Origin: Asinibacterium sp. OR53
Lineage (GTDB): Bacteria > Bacteroidota > Bacteroidia > Chitinophagales > Chitinophagaceae
NCBI RefSeq assembly: GCF_000515315.1
Contig: NZ_KI911562.1
Span: 3,195,220 to 3,259,219, forward strand
Length of the DNA: 64,000 nucleotides
Reading direction: 5' to 3'
Below, in pieces: positions 45,513 through 55,562 of the stretch (positions within the stretch are counted from its first letter, which is position 1; each line of letters starts with the position of its first letter). A program made the translations under genes and the position numbers. The notes under the pieces were generated by a model. That model saw nothing but the letters and a program-made list of their open reading frames with translations, had not been told where the DNA came from and did no database searches.

Positions 45513-45735
45513 ATACAGCATTGGTTAAGGCGGCACAAGGTAGCCTTTCTGTTCGGCACGGCGCATTTTCGCGTGCACTTTTTTTCTTCCAATCTGTTAA
45601 AATCAACGTAAGATCTCGCGAATTATTATTTAATATAAAGATCACATTTCCACACAAGTGGGAAAACTTGCATACGATTATCTGGAGAATTTTAGCGTAG
45701 TTTGATGTGGATTATGTGTTGAACCAACTAGCCTT

Positions 45736-46605
45736 ATGCAGGAGACCCGAGAAATAAACGCCCTGTTCAACCTCATAGATGACCCCGATGAGGAAGTATA
45801 TTCCACGATTTCAGAAAAGATCCTGGGGTACGGCAAGGGCATTATCCCTAACCTGGAGCATCTCTGGGAAACCACGCTGAACGAAGAAACGCAGGAACGG
45901 ATTGAAATGATCATCCACCGGCTTCATTATACAGACCTGCAAAACGATCTTACGGAGTGGCGCGATAGTCCCTATAACGACCTGCTTTTCGGTTCCCTGC
46001 TGGTATGCAAATTCCAGTATCCCGATCTGCACACAACACCCGTATTACAGGATATTGAAAAGATTCGTCGCAATGTATGGCTGGAGTTGAACAGTTTTCT
46101 CACGCCGCTTGAGCAGGCCAATGTATTGTCGAGCATCCTGTACAATTATTACAACCTCAAAGGATCGGAAATTGCACATACGAACCCCGATGATTTTTTC
46201 ATACACAAAGTGCTGGAATCAAAAAAGGGCAATACACTCAGCAATGCCATTGTTTACCAGGTGCTTTGTGAGTTGTTGGATATCAATGCCCGGATCATCA
46301 ATATACCGCGGCAATGCCTGATTGCTTTTTTCCATTCCGATTTTGATCCTGACACCTACAAAGGCAATCCCAAAAACAAAATACATTTTTACATAGACCC
46401 CACTTCGGGTCATGCCTATTCACACGCAGACATAGAAAATTATTTCAAAAGGATTTCAGTACCCCCTGTTTCATTTTATTTCAAGCCGCTCTCACACAAA
46501 AGGATCATACAGGTATTGCTGGAGGAAGTAGCCAAATGCTTCACCAGTCCAAAAGATGAATACAAACAGAAGGAACTGGTGAAGCTGGCAGATCTTTTCA
46601 GTTGA
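45736..46605 (+). CDS. SirB1-like transglutaminase-related protein
   Basis: 289 residues. The SirB1 core is visible: NPDDFFIHKVLESKKGNTLSNAIVYQVLCELLDINARIINIPRQCLIAFF can be recognised at about 154-203, where transglutaminase-like folds keep Cys and His, followed by FYIDPTSGHAYSHADIENYF. The N-terminal part resembles HEAT-like repeats (INALFNLIDDPDEEVYSTI). Its function is not established; E. coli SirB1 is similar. Single gene, convergent with the OsmC gene at 46611. Confidence 0.8.
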   Translation: MQETREINALFNLIDDPDEEVYSTISEKILGYGKGIIPNLEHLWETTLNEETQERIEMIIHRLHYTDLQNDLTEWRDSPYNDLLFGSLLVCKFQYPDLHTTPVLQDIEKIRRNVWLELNSFLTPLEQANVLSSILYNYYNLKGSEIAHTNPDDFFIHKVLESKKGNTLSNAIVYQVLCELLDINARIINIPRQCLIAFFHSDFDPDTYKGNPKNKIHFYIDPTSGHAYSHADIENYFKRISVPPVSFYFKPLSHKRIIQVLLEEVAKCFTSPKDEYKQKELVKLADLFS

Positions 46606-46610
46606 ACATA

Positions 46611-47021
46611 TTAAACCAGGCTGGCTTCCAAAGTAATGTCCATCTTGTACGCTTTGCTCACCGGGCAATTGGCTTTGGCATCGGCGGCAGCGGCCTGGAA
46701 CTGGGCATCTGTAATACCAGGCACCTGGGCCTTTGTAGTCAGTTGCGAGCTTTTGATAACACCGTCTTCCAGGGTAATGGCACACTGGGTTTCAATAGAA
46801 TCGGGCGTGAAGCCTGCAGCCCCGAGCACAAAGCTCAGCTTCATGGTAAAACAACCGGCATGTGCAGCGGCCATCAGTTCTTCGGGGTTGGTACCCACAC
46901 CATCGGCAAAACGGGAATTGAACGAATACTGTGTTTTGTTCAGGGTAGTGCTCTGGGTGGTCAGGTGTCCGTTTCCCTCTTTGCCGGAGCCATTCCAAAC
47001 GGCAGTTGCAGTACGTTTCAT
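46611..47021 (-). CDS. osmC: OsmC family peroxiredoxin
   Basis: 136 residues, close to E. coli OsmC in length and pattern: KRTATAVWNGSGKEGNG at the start, GTNPEELMAAAHAGCFTMKLSF with the peroxidatic Cys, and the second Cys in AKANCPVSKAY. It reduces organic hydroperoxides in the cytoplasm. Single gene; its stop lies 5 bp from the convergent SirB1-like stop. Confidence 0.93.
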   Translation of the reverse strand: MKRTATAVWNGSGKEGNGHLTTQSTTLNKTQYSFNSRFADGVGTNPEELMAAAHAGCFTMKLSFVLGAAGFTPDSIETQCAITLEDGVIKSSQLTTKAQVPGITDAQFQAAAADAKANCPVSKAYKMDITLEASLV

Positions 47022-47060
47022 AAATGTGTTATTTTTAGTTTTACCAAAATTAAATGATAT

Positions 47061-47390
47061 ATGATTAGTTGGGCAGATTTTGAAAAAATCGATATCCGCA
47101 GCGGAACCATTCTGGAAGTTAATGATTTCCCCGCCGCCAGAAAACCCGCCTACCAGTTAAAGATCGATTTCGGTCCACTCGGTATCCGCCAAAGTTCAGC
47201 CCAGGTTACCCATCATTACGCCAAAGAGGCGCTTATGGGACGCCAGGTACTGGCTGTAGTGAATTTTCCACCCAAGCAAATTGCCAATTTTTTCAGCGAA
47301 TGCCTGATTTTAGGTGTGTATGATGAAAATAATCAGGTAATTTTATTACAGCCCGACCGGGAAGTTGCCAACGGACAACGGGTAGGATAA
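47061..47390 (+). CDS. CsaA-like tRNA-binding protein
   Basis: 109 residues, the length of B. subtilis CsaA. It is a free-standing OB-fold tRNA-binding domain: FEKIDIRSGTILEVNDFP, the dimer segment IDFGPLGIRQSSAQVTHHY, GRQVLAVVNFPPKQIANFFSECLILG is recognisable near the end. CsaA has been linked to protein export and tRNA binding. It is probably cotranscribed with the MGMT gene 16 bp downstream. Confidence 0.92.
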   Translation: MISWADFEKIDIRSGTILEVNDFPAARKPAYQLKIDFGPLGIRQSSAQVTHHYAKEALMGRQVLAVVNFPPKQIANFFSECLILGVYDENNQVILLQPDREVANGQRVG

Positions 47391-47406
47391 CCGCCCAACG
47401 CTAACC

Positions 47407-47904
47407 ATGGGAGAACTGCACTACACTTACTACGAAAGCCCCATCGGCCTCCTGAAGATCGGAGGCACGGAACATTATATTGGTGAAGTAACTTTTGTTG
47501 ACAACCCTGATCAACTCACGCATGGCGAACCCGGCATTACCGAGATCATGCACCAGTGCACCGAGCAACTCATTGAATTTTTCCATGGTAACCGTCGGGA
47601 TTTTGAACTGCCTGTACACCAGGAGGGCACCGATTTTCAAAAAAGGGTTTGGGGAGAACTGCTTGAAATTCCTTACGGCAAAACCATCAGCTATATGGAT
47701 CTCGCTAAACGACTTGGCGACCCCAAAGTCATCCGTGCCGCCGCCAGTAGCAATGGCAAAAACAATATTGCCATCATCGTTCCTTGTCACCGCGTTATCG
47801 GAAGCGACAGGTCGCTCGTAGGGTATGCGGGAGGTATGTGGCGTAAGAAATGGCTGCTCCAACTCGAATTTAAAATTGCACATGGGGTGCAGACCTTGTT
47901 TTAA
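47407..47904 (+). CDS. ogt: Methylated-DNA--protein-cysteine methyltransferase
   Basis: 165 residues, E. coli Ogt-like. It removes O6-methyl or alkyl groups from guanine by transfer to its own cysteine, the Cys in IVPCHRVIGSD. The helix-turn-helix that reads DNA is FQKRVWGELLEIPYGKTISY, and VIRAAASSNGKNNIAII leads into the active site. It is a suicide repair protein without an Ada-type regulatory domain. Second gene behind the CsaA-like one. Confidence 0.95.
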   Translation: MGELHYTYYESPIGLLKIGGTEHYIGEVTFVDNPDQLTHGEPGITEIMHQCTEQLIEFFHGNRRDFELPVHQEGTDFQKRVWGELLEIPYGKTISYMDLAKRLGDPKVIRAAASSNGKNNIAIIVPCHRVIGSDRSLVGYAGGMWRKKWLLQLEFKIAHGVQTLF

Positions 47905-47984
47905 GTTGATTTTATCCAGCATCTAAGCAGCGATCGATGGCATTACAAAGTCAATAAGCAAACCGCATAATCCGGTATTTTCGT

Positions 47985-50024
47985 GTGATGAAATTTATGT
48001 CCAGACTTTGTGTGTTTGTGGTATTGCTGCTTGGTATTTTACAACCGGGGATTTCCCAACAGGCATGTTCTACATTGGGGCAAAATCCATACTCTGCTTT
48101 CCCTGTCTGTGGCAGCACTACATTTACCCAGCAGTCTGTGCCTATCTGCGGTGGTAAATCTGTTCATACCCTTTGCACAGATGGTACCCCCTATACCGAT
48201 AAAAATCCGTTCTGGTACAAATTTACCTGCTATACTGCCGGCACACTTGGTTTTGTCATCACGCCGTTGGCACAAAATGAGGATTATGATTGGCAATTAT
48301 TTGATATTACCAATCATGATCCGATGGATGTCTACACTGATCCCTCACTCTATGTTTCCTCTAACTGGTCGGGGTCTTACGGTCCAACCGGTACTTCCGC
48401 CAATGCCCGTAACCCTTATGAATGTTCATCCCGCCCTGATCAGGGTGTATCAACATTCAGTACAATGCCCGCACTTATTGTGGGGCACCAATATATATTG
48501 CTGGTCAGCCATTTTTCTGATACACAAAGTGGTTATACTTTGTCTTTCGGAGGCGGCACTGCCAGTATTGTCAATCCTATTGTTCCTCTTATTAAAAATG
48601 CGTACGCCGTTTGTGATGGTACTGAGATCGTTGTAGTGTTGAACAAAAAAATAAAATGCAAGAGTATTGATGCCGATGGAAGCGATTTTAAAGTTACTGG
48701 CCCAGGCAATGTATCTATTGCTTCCGCTACCGGCAATGGATGCGGCAACAGTTTTGATTCAGATTCCATATTGTTGAAGCTGAATGGAATACTCGCACCC
48801 GGCACCTACCGGGTAACTGCACAAGTGGGTACTGATGGCAACACACTGGTTGATAATTGTGATAATCAACTTGCAGCCGGATCCAATACCAGCCTGAGTT
48901 TTACTCCTGCTACCCCCACACCGATGGACAGCATCCGCCCTGTATTGTGCATCACCGACACCCTTCAACTGGTATTCAAAAATCCTATCAATTGCAGCTC
49001 CATTGCAGAGGATGGCAGTGATTTTATCATCACGGGTCCGGTTCCGGTTACTATTAAAAGTGCCATGGGCAATTGCAGCGGTGGGGTATCTACCATCATC
49101 AATCTTTTTCTTACTGCACCTATCAAAACAAACGGCACATTCGTGATAACACTGCGCAATGGAAGTGATGGCAATACACTCATCAATGAATGCGGAAAAA
49201 CCACCCCTGCCGGCTCTTCCGTCTCTTTCACCACACAAAATATTGTTACGGCCGATTTCCGGTCAACTGTCAATACCGGTTGTAAATATGATACCCTCCT
49301 GCTCACGCATAATGGTAACAACAACGCCAGCCAATGGAACTGGAGCATAGACGACGGCAATACCAGCACTGTGCAGAACCCGGTATTCAAATACAATGTG
49401 TTCGGAACAAAAAAGATCAGCTTGCTGGTCAGTAATGGCAAATGCAGCGATACCGCAGCAACTTCTGTTACGCTGCCCGACCTGACCGTGAAAGCAGCTT
49501 TTAATGCGCGGGATTCTTTGTGTCCTTCCGATACCCTCGTCTTTACCGATGCCAGTACCAGCGCCAGCGGGGTTGTGAAGTGGAACTGGAATTTCGGGAA
49601 TGGTGCTACCAGTATGGTGCAATCGCCACCTGCGCAACGTTACCCACTGGTTTCTCGCATCAGTTCTTATACTGCCCAGTTGATTGCGACCAATAACAGC
49701 CAATGCAGTGACACTGCTTATCGAAGTATCACCTTATTGGTCAGTTGTTATATAGCAGTTCCTTCGGCATTCACGCCCAATGGCGATGGGTTGAACGATT
49801 ATCTCTATCCGCTCAACGCTTTCAAAGCCGGCAATATGATATTCCGGGTTTTCAACCGATACGGACAGATTATTTTTGAATCGAGGGATCCAGGCAAAAA
49901 ATGGGATGGCACGCTCAAGGGCATGCAACAACCCAGCGGAACCTACGTGTGGACACTCGAGTTCACACACAAAGACACGGGGCAAAAGTTGTTTATGAAT
50001 GGAACGGCTGTATTGATCCGATGA
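47985..50024 (+). CDS. Secreted multi-domain protein with T9SS type B sorting domain
   Basis: 679 residues. A signal peptide (MSRLCVFVVLLLGILQPGISQQ) is followed by a Cys-containing N-terminal domain (about 27-190), then two copies of an Ig-like module (GSDFKVTGPG...GTDGNTLVDNC and GSDFIITGPV...GSDGNTLINEC, about 200-430), two PKD-like modules (WNWSIDDGNTST and WNWNFGNGATS) and a type B C-terminal signal (AFTPNGDGLNDYLYPL ... FNRYGQIIFES ... WDGTLKG ... SGTYVW). It is exported by the type IX system. The ligand or function is unknown. Single gene. Confidence 0.92.
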   Translation: MMKFMSRLCVFVVLLLGILQPGISQQACSTLGQNPYSAFPVCGSTTFTQQSVPICGGKSVHTLCTDGTPYTDKNPFWYKFTCYTAGTLGFVITPLAQNEDYDWQLFDITNHDPMDVYTDPSLYVSSNWSGSYGPTGTSANARNPYECSSRPDQGVSTFSTMPALIVGHQYILLVSHFSDTQSGYTLSFGGGTASIVNPIVPLIKNAYAVCDGTEIVVVLNKKIKCKSIDADGSDFKVTGPGNVSIASATGNGCGNSFDSDSILLKLNGILAPGTYRVTAQVGTDGNTLVDNCDNQLAAGSNTSLSFTPATPTPMDSIRPVLCITDTLQLVFKNPINCSSIAEDGSDFIITGPVPVTIKSAMGNCSGGVSTIINLFLTAPIKTNGTFVITLRNGSDGNTLINECGKTTPAGSSVSFTTQNIVTADFRSTVNTGCKYDTLLLTHNGNNNASQWNWSIDDGNTSTVQNPVFKYNVFGTKKISLLVSNGKCSDTAATSVTLPDLTVKAAFNARDSLCPSDTLVFTDASTSASGVVKWNWNFGNGATSMVQSPPAQRYPLVSRISSYTAQLIATNNSQCSDTAYRSITLLVSCYIAVPSAFTPNGDGLNDYLYPLNAFKAGNMIFRVFNRYGQIIFESRDPGKKWDGTLKGMQQPSGTYVWTLEFTHKDTGQKLFMNGTAVLIR

Positions 50025-50055
50025 CATTCATTCAACAATTACGCAATGGCTCAAT

Positions 50056-50071
50056 ACTCAATGGCTCAATG
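50056..50071 (+). repeat. Short intergenic repeat, copy 2
   Basis: ACTCAATGGCTCAATG, identical to 2457-2472. Just upstream the related string GCAATGGCTCAATA starts at 50043. It spans the start of the cdd-side intergenic space. Confidence 0.5.
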
Positions 50072-50072
50072 G

Positions 50073-50561
50073 TTATAGATTCATATCATTACTGGTGAAA
50101 CTCAGGGGGAGCAATAGCTTTGCTTCCGGAATGATGAACACTTTTCCTTCCATACCACTGATGATGATGCGGATGGGTGTTTTAAAATGTGTTTCGTGTT
50201 CCAACAGGCTTTGCCGGCAGAGGCCGCAGGGAGATACAGGATGATCGCTGGCTCCATGCTGGTTGTGGTAACTGATGGCAAGCGTAGTAACCGGCACCCC
50301 CGGGTAAAGTGAAGAAGCCGCCGAGAGCAACACCCGTTCGGCACAGATGCCCACAGGATAACTCGCATTCTCCTGGTTGCTTCCCTTTATTTCTTTTCCG
50401 TTGGCCAATAAGGCTACAGCACCCACTTTAAAATCGGAATACGGTGCGTAAGCAATCGTAGTTGTTTCACGAGCCTTGTTCAATAGTTGCGCATCTTGCA
50501 GCAACAATTGGTCTATGGTATCATATACTTCGTATTCAAAACCAATATGCACATGTTTCAT
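50073..50561 (-). CDS. cdd: Cytidine deaminase
   Basis: 162 residues, tetrameric type. It deaminates cytidine and deoxycytidine to uridine and deoxyuridine. Zinc-site motifs are ENASYPVGICAERV (Cys and catalytic Glu) and SPCGLCRQSL (two Cys), with YSDFKVGAVALL upstream. An N-terminal extension of about 25 residues before the core is longer than in the small B. subtilis enzyme. It lies behind lepB on the same strand but a terminator separates them. Confidence 0.95.
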   Translation of the reverse strand: MKHVHIGFEYEVYDTIDQLLLQDAQLLNKARETTTIAYAPYSDFKVGAVALLANGKEIKGSNQENASYPVGICAERVLLSAASSLYPGVPVTTLAISYHNQHGASDHPVSPCGLCRQSLLEHETHFKTPIRIIISGMEGKVFIIPEAKLLLPLSFTSNDMNL

Positions 50562-50578
50562 GGCAAACCTGTTTAGAC

Positions 50579-50610
50579 AAAAAAGTCCTCAACGCCACAG
50601 CGATGAGGAC
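50579..50610 (-). terminator. Terminator behind lepB
   Basis: GTCCTCA and TGAGGAC (50585-50591 and 50604-50610) form a stem on the minus strand followed by six T, 24 bp beyond the lepB stop. Confidence 0.75.
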
Positions 50611-50633
50611 CCCTTACGGTAAATAAAGATAGT

Positions 50634-52151
50634 TTATTTGATGCTATTAAACAAGCGTTTCCAGCGCAGGCCTTTGTCCCAACTGAACCAGATCAGTGAG
50701 GCCTTTCCAACGATATGCGTTTCGGGTACGAAGCCCCAGTAACGGCTATCCTGGCTGCGATGGCGGTTATCTCCCATCATCCAGTAATAAGTGTATTGCG
50801 TGGTGTACGTATTCGTTTCCTTCCCGTTAATAAAATATTTGCCGTCACGCTCTTCCAGCTTGTTGTGTTCGTAAGTAGCGATCAATCTCCTGTACAGCGC
50901 AATGGTTTGCGGATTGAGCGGCAGCACATCTCCTTTTTTAGGTATCCGGATGGGTCCGTAATTATCGACCGACCAGGGATAATTGGCGTCGTCGTTAGGG
51001 AAAGTATTGCCTACATAATTATCAACATGTGGTGTTACCGATTTAATGTGTGGTTGCTTCTTCACCATCTCCGCCTCGGCATGTGTCATATTGATCACAT
51101 ACAATCCTGGCGTATTGGTAACAGGCCGCAGTTGCATGCGGTTATTGTCTTCCGTGTCGATCCCCAATTCTTTTACGAGTTCTTCCGATAAAGCATTGCC
51201 ATCTGTGGTAACCAGGTATTCTGTTTGTGAATTGGGCGGGACCAGGGCGGGTTGTCCGTTTACATACAACACGCCTTCTTTTACCTGCAGCAGATCGCCT
51301 CCTACCGCCACGCAACGTTTGATGTAATTATCGGTTTTATCCATCGGGTGAACGATGATGGGCGGCAGCGATGCATCGGCCATCATTTCTTCGCGGTTAC
51401 CCTTGTATTGGGTACGCAGCACATCATAATAAGTAACCTTACTGCCATAATCGGGATGATTGATGATGGTATCTCCGGCGGGAAAATTGAATACCACCAC
51501 ATCGTTCCGTTTTACTTCTGAAAAAGCATAGAGCCGCTTATAAGGCAGTTGCACCGCTTTGATATAAGAAGGCGTTGTTTGCGAGAAGGGCATGGTATTG
51601 TGTACAAAAGGAAAACTGAGCGGCGTTTGTGGAATGCGGGCGCCGTAAGTCATTTTATTCACAAAGAGAAAATCATTGATCAGCAATGTCTTCTCCATAC
51701 TCTCGGTAGGAATTACATACGCTTCAAAAATAAACGTGCGGATGATGGTGGCTGCCACTACGGCAAATACACCTGCATCGATCCATTCCCTCGATACCGG
51801 CTTCCGGTAACTGTGGAAGCCTGCTTCACCATACCATTTTTCGTCTTTGGAGAAGCCTAGATAAGGCAGGTAAATAAAGGGCACCAGTACGGTAAGCGTA
51901 TGATGTATCAGGTTGAACCGCTTAAAGTGCATTACAAAGATGATGGTGATCCAGATGGTAATGAATTGTCCCGCTATGGGAATCAACTGCAACCAGAACC
52001 AGTATTTACGTATATGGCATTGCTGAACAATGAGCCAGGTATTGTAGAAAGGGATCAGCGCTTTCCAGGGAGTGAGTCCCGCTTTTTTAAACATACCATA
52101 CAAACCGATATGCCAGCCAATCACATAAACAATGCATAAAAACAATCCCAT
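50634..52151 (-). CDS. lepB: Signal peptidase I
   Basis: 505 residues, larger than E. coli LepB (324). The N-terminus carries about four membrane helices (a domain also found alone in membrane proteins: [17 protein letters not shown]). The catalytic domain has the Ser in [12 protein letters not shown], the Lys in [26 protein letters not shown] and [17 protein letters not shown] long insertion between the last two boxes is the cause of the extra length, as seen in other Bacteroidota. It cleaves export signal peptides on the outer side of the inner membrane. Confidence 0.95.
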   Translation of the reverse strand: MGLFLCIVYVIGWHIGLYGMFKKAGLTPWKALIPFYNTWLIVQQCHIRKYWFWLQLIPIAGQFITIWITIIFVMHFKRFNLIHHTLTVLVPFIYLPYLGFSKDEKWYGEAGFHSYRKPVSREWIDAGVFAVVAATIIRTFIFEAYVIPTESMEKTLLINDFLFVNKMTYGARIPQTPLSFPFVHNTMPFSQTTPSYIKAVQLPYKRLYAFSEVKRNDVVVFNFPAGDTIINHPDYGSKVTYYDVLRTQYKGNREEMMADASLPPIIVHPMDKTDNYIKRCVAVGGDLLQVKEGVLYVNGQPALVPPNSQTEYLVTTDGNALSEELVKELGIDTEDNNRMQLRPVTNTPGLYVINMTHAEAEMVKKQPHIKSVTPHVDNYVGNTFPNDDANYPWSVDNYGPIRIPKKGDVLPLNPQTIALYRRLIATYEHNKLEERDGKYFINGKETNTYTTQYTYYWMMGDNRHRSQDSRYWGFVPETHIVGKASLIWFSWDKGLRWKRLFNSIK

Positions 52152-52233
52152 ATTGTCCGATTAAGTAGTAACAAAAATATCCTTTTCACCCAGTTCCGGG
52201 CTTTCAGAAGGCCAAAGTTTTCTTAAATAAATG

Positions 52234-53394
52234 CTATTTGGGCAGTACATACGCCGCTACATCTGCCGCGGTGATCTCTTTGCCCGATAAAATAATGAGC
52301 CGCTCCACCACATTCCGCAGTTCGCGGATATTGCCGGTCCAGTTGTGCTGCTTCAACGCGTCCAGCGCCTTTTTATCGATACCCTTTTTCACCTGTCCGT
52401 ATTCTTCTGCCACATCGGCCATGAATTTCTCAACGAGTAAAGGCACATCATCGCGCCGCTCATTCAGTGAAGGCACATGTATCAATATCACGCCCAGCCT
52501 GTGGTACAGGTCGAGCCGGAAACTCTTGGCTTCTACTTCTTTGAGCAGGTCTTTGTTGGTAGCAGCAATGACACGCACATCTACCGATATCTCTTTTTCA
52601 CCACCCACCCGGGTAATCTTGCCCTCTTGCAACGCACGCAGCACTTTGGCCTGCGCCCCCAGGCTCATATCTCCTATTTCATCCAGGAAAAGCGTTCCTC
52701 CGTGTGCCTGTTCAAATTTGCCGATACGTTGTTTGATGGCTGAAGTGAAAGAGCCTTTTTCGTGGCCGAACAATTCGCTTTCGATGAGTTCGCTGGGGAT
52801 GGCGGCGCAGTTCACTTCTACCAACGGTGCACCAGAACGGTTACTCTTCTCATGCAGCCAGCGGGCTACCAGTTCTTTACCGCTACCGTTCTCTCCGGTG
52901 ATCAGCACCCTGGCATCGGTAGGCGCTACCTTATCAATCGTCTCTTTGATCTTTACAATGGCTTCACTCTCCCCAATGATCTCCTGTACTTTGGATACTT
53001 TGCGTTTGAGCACCCGGGTCTCTTTCACCAGCGAGGTCCTGTCCATCGCATTGCGGATGGTGATCAGCAGCCTGTTGAGATCGGGTGGCTTGGATATATA
53101 ATCGAAAGCGCCTTTTTTCACCGCATCCACTGCTGTTTCTATATTACCGTGTCCGCTGATCATGATCACCGGAGTTTCCGGGTTGTGTTCGGTGGCTTTT
53201 TGCAGGAATTCCAATCCGTCGAGTTTGGGCATTTTGATATCGCACAAAACAATGTCGTACGTGGCCGATGTGAATTTTTTCAATCCTTCTTCTCCATCCG
53301 CCGCCTCATCCACTTTGAATCCTTCATTCCCGAGGATATCTTTCAACACACTCCTGATGGCACGTTCATCATCAATGATCAGAATATTGGGCAT
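52234..53394 (-). CDS. NtrC-type sigma-54 response regulator without DNA-binding domain
   Basis: 386 residues. The receiver domain (1-120) has phospho-acceptor D52 in LCDIKMP and the acid pair D8-D9. The AAA+ domain has Walker A GENGSGKE (167-174), GSFTSA at 214-219 in place of GAFTGA, Walker B GTLFLDEIGD and the R-finger region. The protein ends in ITAADVAAYVLPK right after the NIRELRNVVERLIIL segment; the Fis-type helix-turn-helix expected there is missing. No histidine kinase is adjacent. It may bind sigma-54 from solution. Confidence 0.9.
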   Translation of the reverse strand: MPNILIIDDERAIRSVLKDILGNEGFKVDEAADGEEGLKKFTSATYDIVLCDIKMPKLDGLEFLQKATEHNPETPVIMISGHGNIETAVDAVKKGAFDYISKPPDLNRLLITIRNAMDRTSLVKETRVLKRKVSKVQEIIGESEAIVKIKETIDKVAPTDARVLITGENGSGKELVARWLHEKSNRSGAPLVEVNCAAIPSELIESELFGHEKGSFTSAIKQRIGKFEQAHGGTLFLDEIGDMSLGAQAKVLRALQEGKITRVGGEKEISVDVRVIAATNKDLLKEVEAKSFRLDLYHRLGVILIHVPSLNERRDDVPLLVEKFMADVAEEYGQVKKGIDKKALDALKQHNWTGNIRELRNVVERLIILSGKEITAADVAAYVLPK

Positions 53395-53426
53395 GGTAGT
53401 CTTTGTTTGTTGCTAAGATAGGGAGA

Positions 53427-55490
53427 TCAGAAACTATATTGAACACCGGCGAAAAAGTTCCGGCCGGATGCTGGGTTATAAAATCTCTTTCCAACGGCAT
53501 TGATATCGTTCCCCAGGCTGTATACCTGGTTCAGGAGGTTATCAACACCTGCAAAGAAATGCAATATGCGGCCGTCCTTTTTCAAGCGATAGCCCGCCTT
53601 CCATTGCAGCAACTGGTATGCAGCTGCATACACATCGTTGGCATCCGTCAGCGGCAATGAGCCGGTAGCATTCAGTGAAACAGCACTATATAAACCATTC
53701 CTTGTTTCCAGGTCCAGTCCGCTTACCCAACCATTCCGCGGCACACCCGTGAGTGCATTACCCGAATAATCGGTGGTGCCTTGTTTGTACCCATCGAAAT
53801 AATAAGGCTGGTAACTATAGCTGGTCCATACCTGCAGTTGGTTGATAAATGCCTGCGGCCGCAGCGGTAATCGATACCGCAGCAGCGCTTCCACCCCTTT
53901 CTGTACAGCGCCTCCCGCATTGACAAAATATTCGGCCCCGGCGTTATTGACCCTTCTCACAATAGCATCCTGTAACCTGAAATAATAAGCGGCCACATCG
54001 AATTGCAAACGCCTGTTCAGCGCATAACCCTTGATCCCTGCTTCGTAATTCCAACCCTGCTCGGCATTCAGATCTCCATGATAGTTCCGGTCTGCAGGCC
54101 TGAGCTCAGCCTGCGTAGGCGGAGAAAACCCTTTGGCTGCCAGTACATATATTGTTACCCCAGGCTTCAACCGATAAGATAATGCTATACGAGGCGTTAA
54201 TACCGCATTGATCTGGCGGCGCTGTTCAACAGGCGAAGGGTCCGATATCCTGATGAAGCTGTACGATTGATTATTCAAACTCAAGCCGGCAGTAATATCC
54301 CATTTTGCAGCCAGACGATAACTAGCCTGTGTAAAAAGAAACCATTGTGCCGCATGCACTTTGTCTTTGAATTGCACGGTGTCCTGCACACCGGCGCGGT
54401 TACCATAATCGTCAATGGCCGATCTGTTATACAACCACTCTGCGCCGCTCACCCATTGCAACACACCGGGTGAACGGCGCGGGTGAAAACTGAAATGAAA
54501 ACCTGCTCCAAGGTTGTCTTCGGCCCTTTTTTCATAATTGGTGATGAAGGGATTACGGAACCGCGTGGTATTGGCTGTTACAAAACTTTTGAGTTGCCAT
54601 ACATCACTCAATGCCGCTTCATGAGATATGCCTGCAAAAAAAGTGCTGTTGTAAATGGCAGCTTTTTGCTGTACCGCACCTGGCAGGTTCCCGGCGGGCT
54701 GCCGCGCCATTTGCGGATTCTGTTGCATTTGCGCCAGCGTAATACCCCCTGGTGTTTGATAATACAGGTTGGTATAAAAAAGCAGGAATTTCAATTGTTG
54801 TTGTTTGAAAGAAAAAGCGCCGTTCCATTGCAATCCATCCCTGCGCATGGCCGACTGCTGGCGGTAACCATCCGATTGTGTATGTACTTGTTGCAACGAA
54901 GAATGAAAGGTCTGGTTACTGTATTGCCATCCGGCTTGTTGTTGCAGCAGTCCGTACGACCCGCCCAACAGTCCTGCTTCAAAATGATGTGTCGACTGCA
55001 GACTGAAAGTATCAACTGAGCGCAGCAACAATGCCCCGCCCGTGCCGGCGCCATATACGCTTGCAGCCGGACCTTTCAGCAGTTCTGCACCGCTGAGTTG
55101 CTGTACAGACAAGAGGTTGAGATAAGTATTGCCTCCCCCATCGGTCAGCGGAAAATCATTCCAGTATACTTTTATATTACGTACCCCGAAAGGCGAGCGC
55201 AGCAGGCTGCCGCGGAAAGATAAGCGGTAGCTGGCAGGTGATCTTTCTTCCATCCGCACACCTGGTATGGTATTGAAAGATGATACCAGGGTAACCGGAG
55301 ATATTTTTTGTAATCCTTCCCTGTTGATAATTGCAATGGCCGCTGGCAGCGATTCCCATTTTGCATTCCCATAAAAAGCAGTTACTACTACTTCGTCCAG
55401 TTTCGCAGCACTGTCTTGCTGACTGGTTTGCCAAGCAAACGACACTTTCGTTGAGCAACAAGCTATGAGTATGAGGAGGGAGAGGCGCAT
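53427..55490 (-). CDS. TonB-dependent outer membrane receptor
   Basis: 687 residues. The signal peptide MRLSLLILIACCSTKVSFA is followed by a plug domain (KLDEVVVTAFYG, then IPGVRMEERSPASYRLSFRGS, LLKGPAASVYGAGTGGALLL) and a 22-strand-type barrel ending with FFAGVQYSF, the expected terminal aromatic. There is no CarboxypepD_reg domain and no SusD partner, which suggests a siderophore, vitamin or metal ligand rather than a glycan. The ligand is unknown. It lies upstream of the response regulator on the same strand with a 32-bp gap. Confidence 0.92.
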   Translation of the reverse strand: MRLSLLILIACCSTKVSFAWQTSQQDSAAKLDEVVVTAFYGNAKWESLPAAIAIINREGLQKISPVTLVSSFNTIPGVRMEERSPASYRLSFRGSLLRSPFGVRNIKVYWNDFPLTDGGGNTYLNLLSVQQLSGAELLKGPAASVYGAGTGGALLLRSVDTFSLQSTHHFEAGLLGGSYGLLQQQAGWQYSNQTFHSSLQQVHTQSDGYRQQSAMRRDGLQWNGAFSFKQQQLKFLLFYTNLYYQTPGGITLAQMQQNPQMARQPAGNLPGAVQQKAAIYNSTFFAGISHEAALSDVWQLKSFVTANTTRFRNPFITNYEKRAEDNLGAGFHFSFHPRRSPGVLQWVSGAEWLYNRSAIDDYGNRAGVQDTVQFKDKVHAAQWFLFTQASYRLAAKWDITAGLSLNNQSYSFIRISDPSPVEQRRQINAVLTPRIALSYRLKPGVTIYVLAAKGFSPPTQAELRPADRNYHGDLNAEQGWNYEAGIKGYALNRRLQFDVAAYYFRLQDAIVRRVNNAGAEYFVNAGGAVQKGVEALLRYRLPLRPQAFINQLQVWTSYSYQPYYFDGYKQGTTDYSGNALTGVPRNGWVSGLDLETRNGLYSAVSLNATGSLPLTDANDVYAAAYQLLQWKAGYRLKKDGRILHFFAGVDNLLNQVYSLGNDINAVGKRFYNPASGRNFFAGVQYSF

Positions 55491-55513
55491 CAGTTGATAT
55501 TATGAAAAGACAA

Positions 55514-55544
55514 TAAAAAACCCGGAACACAAAATTCCGGGTTT
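55514..55544 (-). terminator. Terminator behind pdhB
   Basis: AAACCCGGAA and TTCCGGGTTT form a 10-bp stem with a 7-base loop, 18 bp beyond the pdhB stop; on the minus strand a run of six T follows. Confidence 0.8.
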
Positions 55545-55562
55545 ACTGTATATATAATTCGT

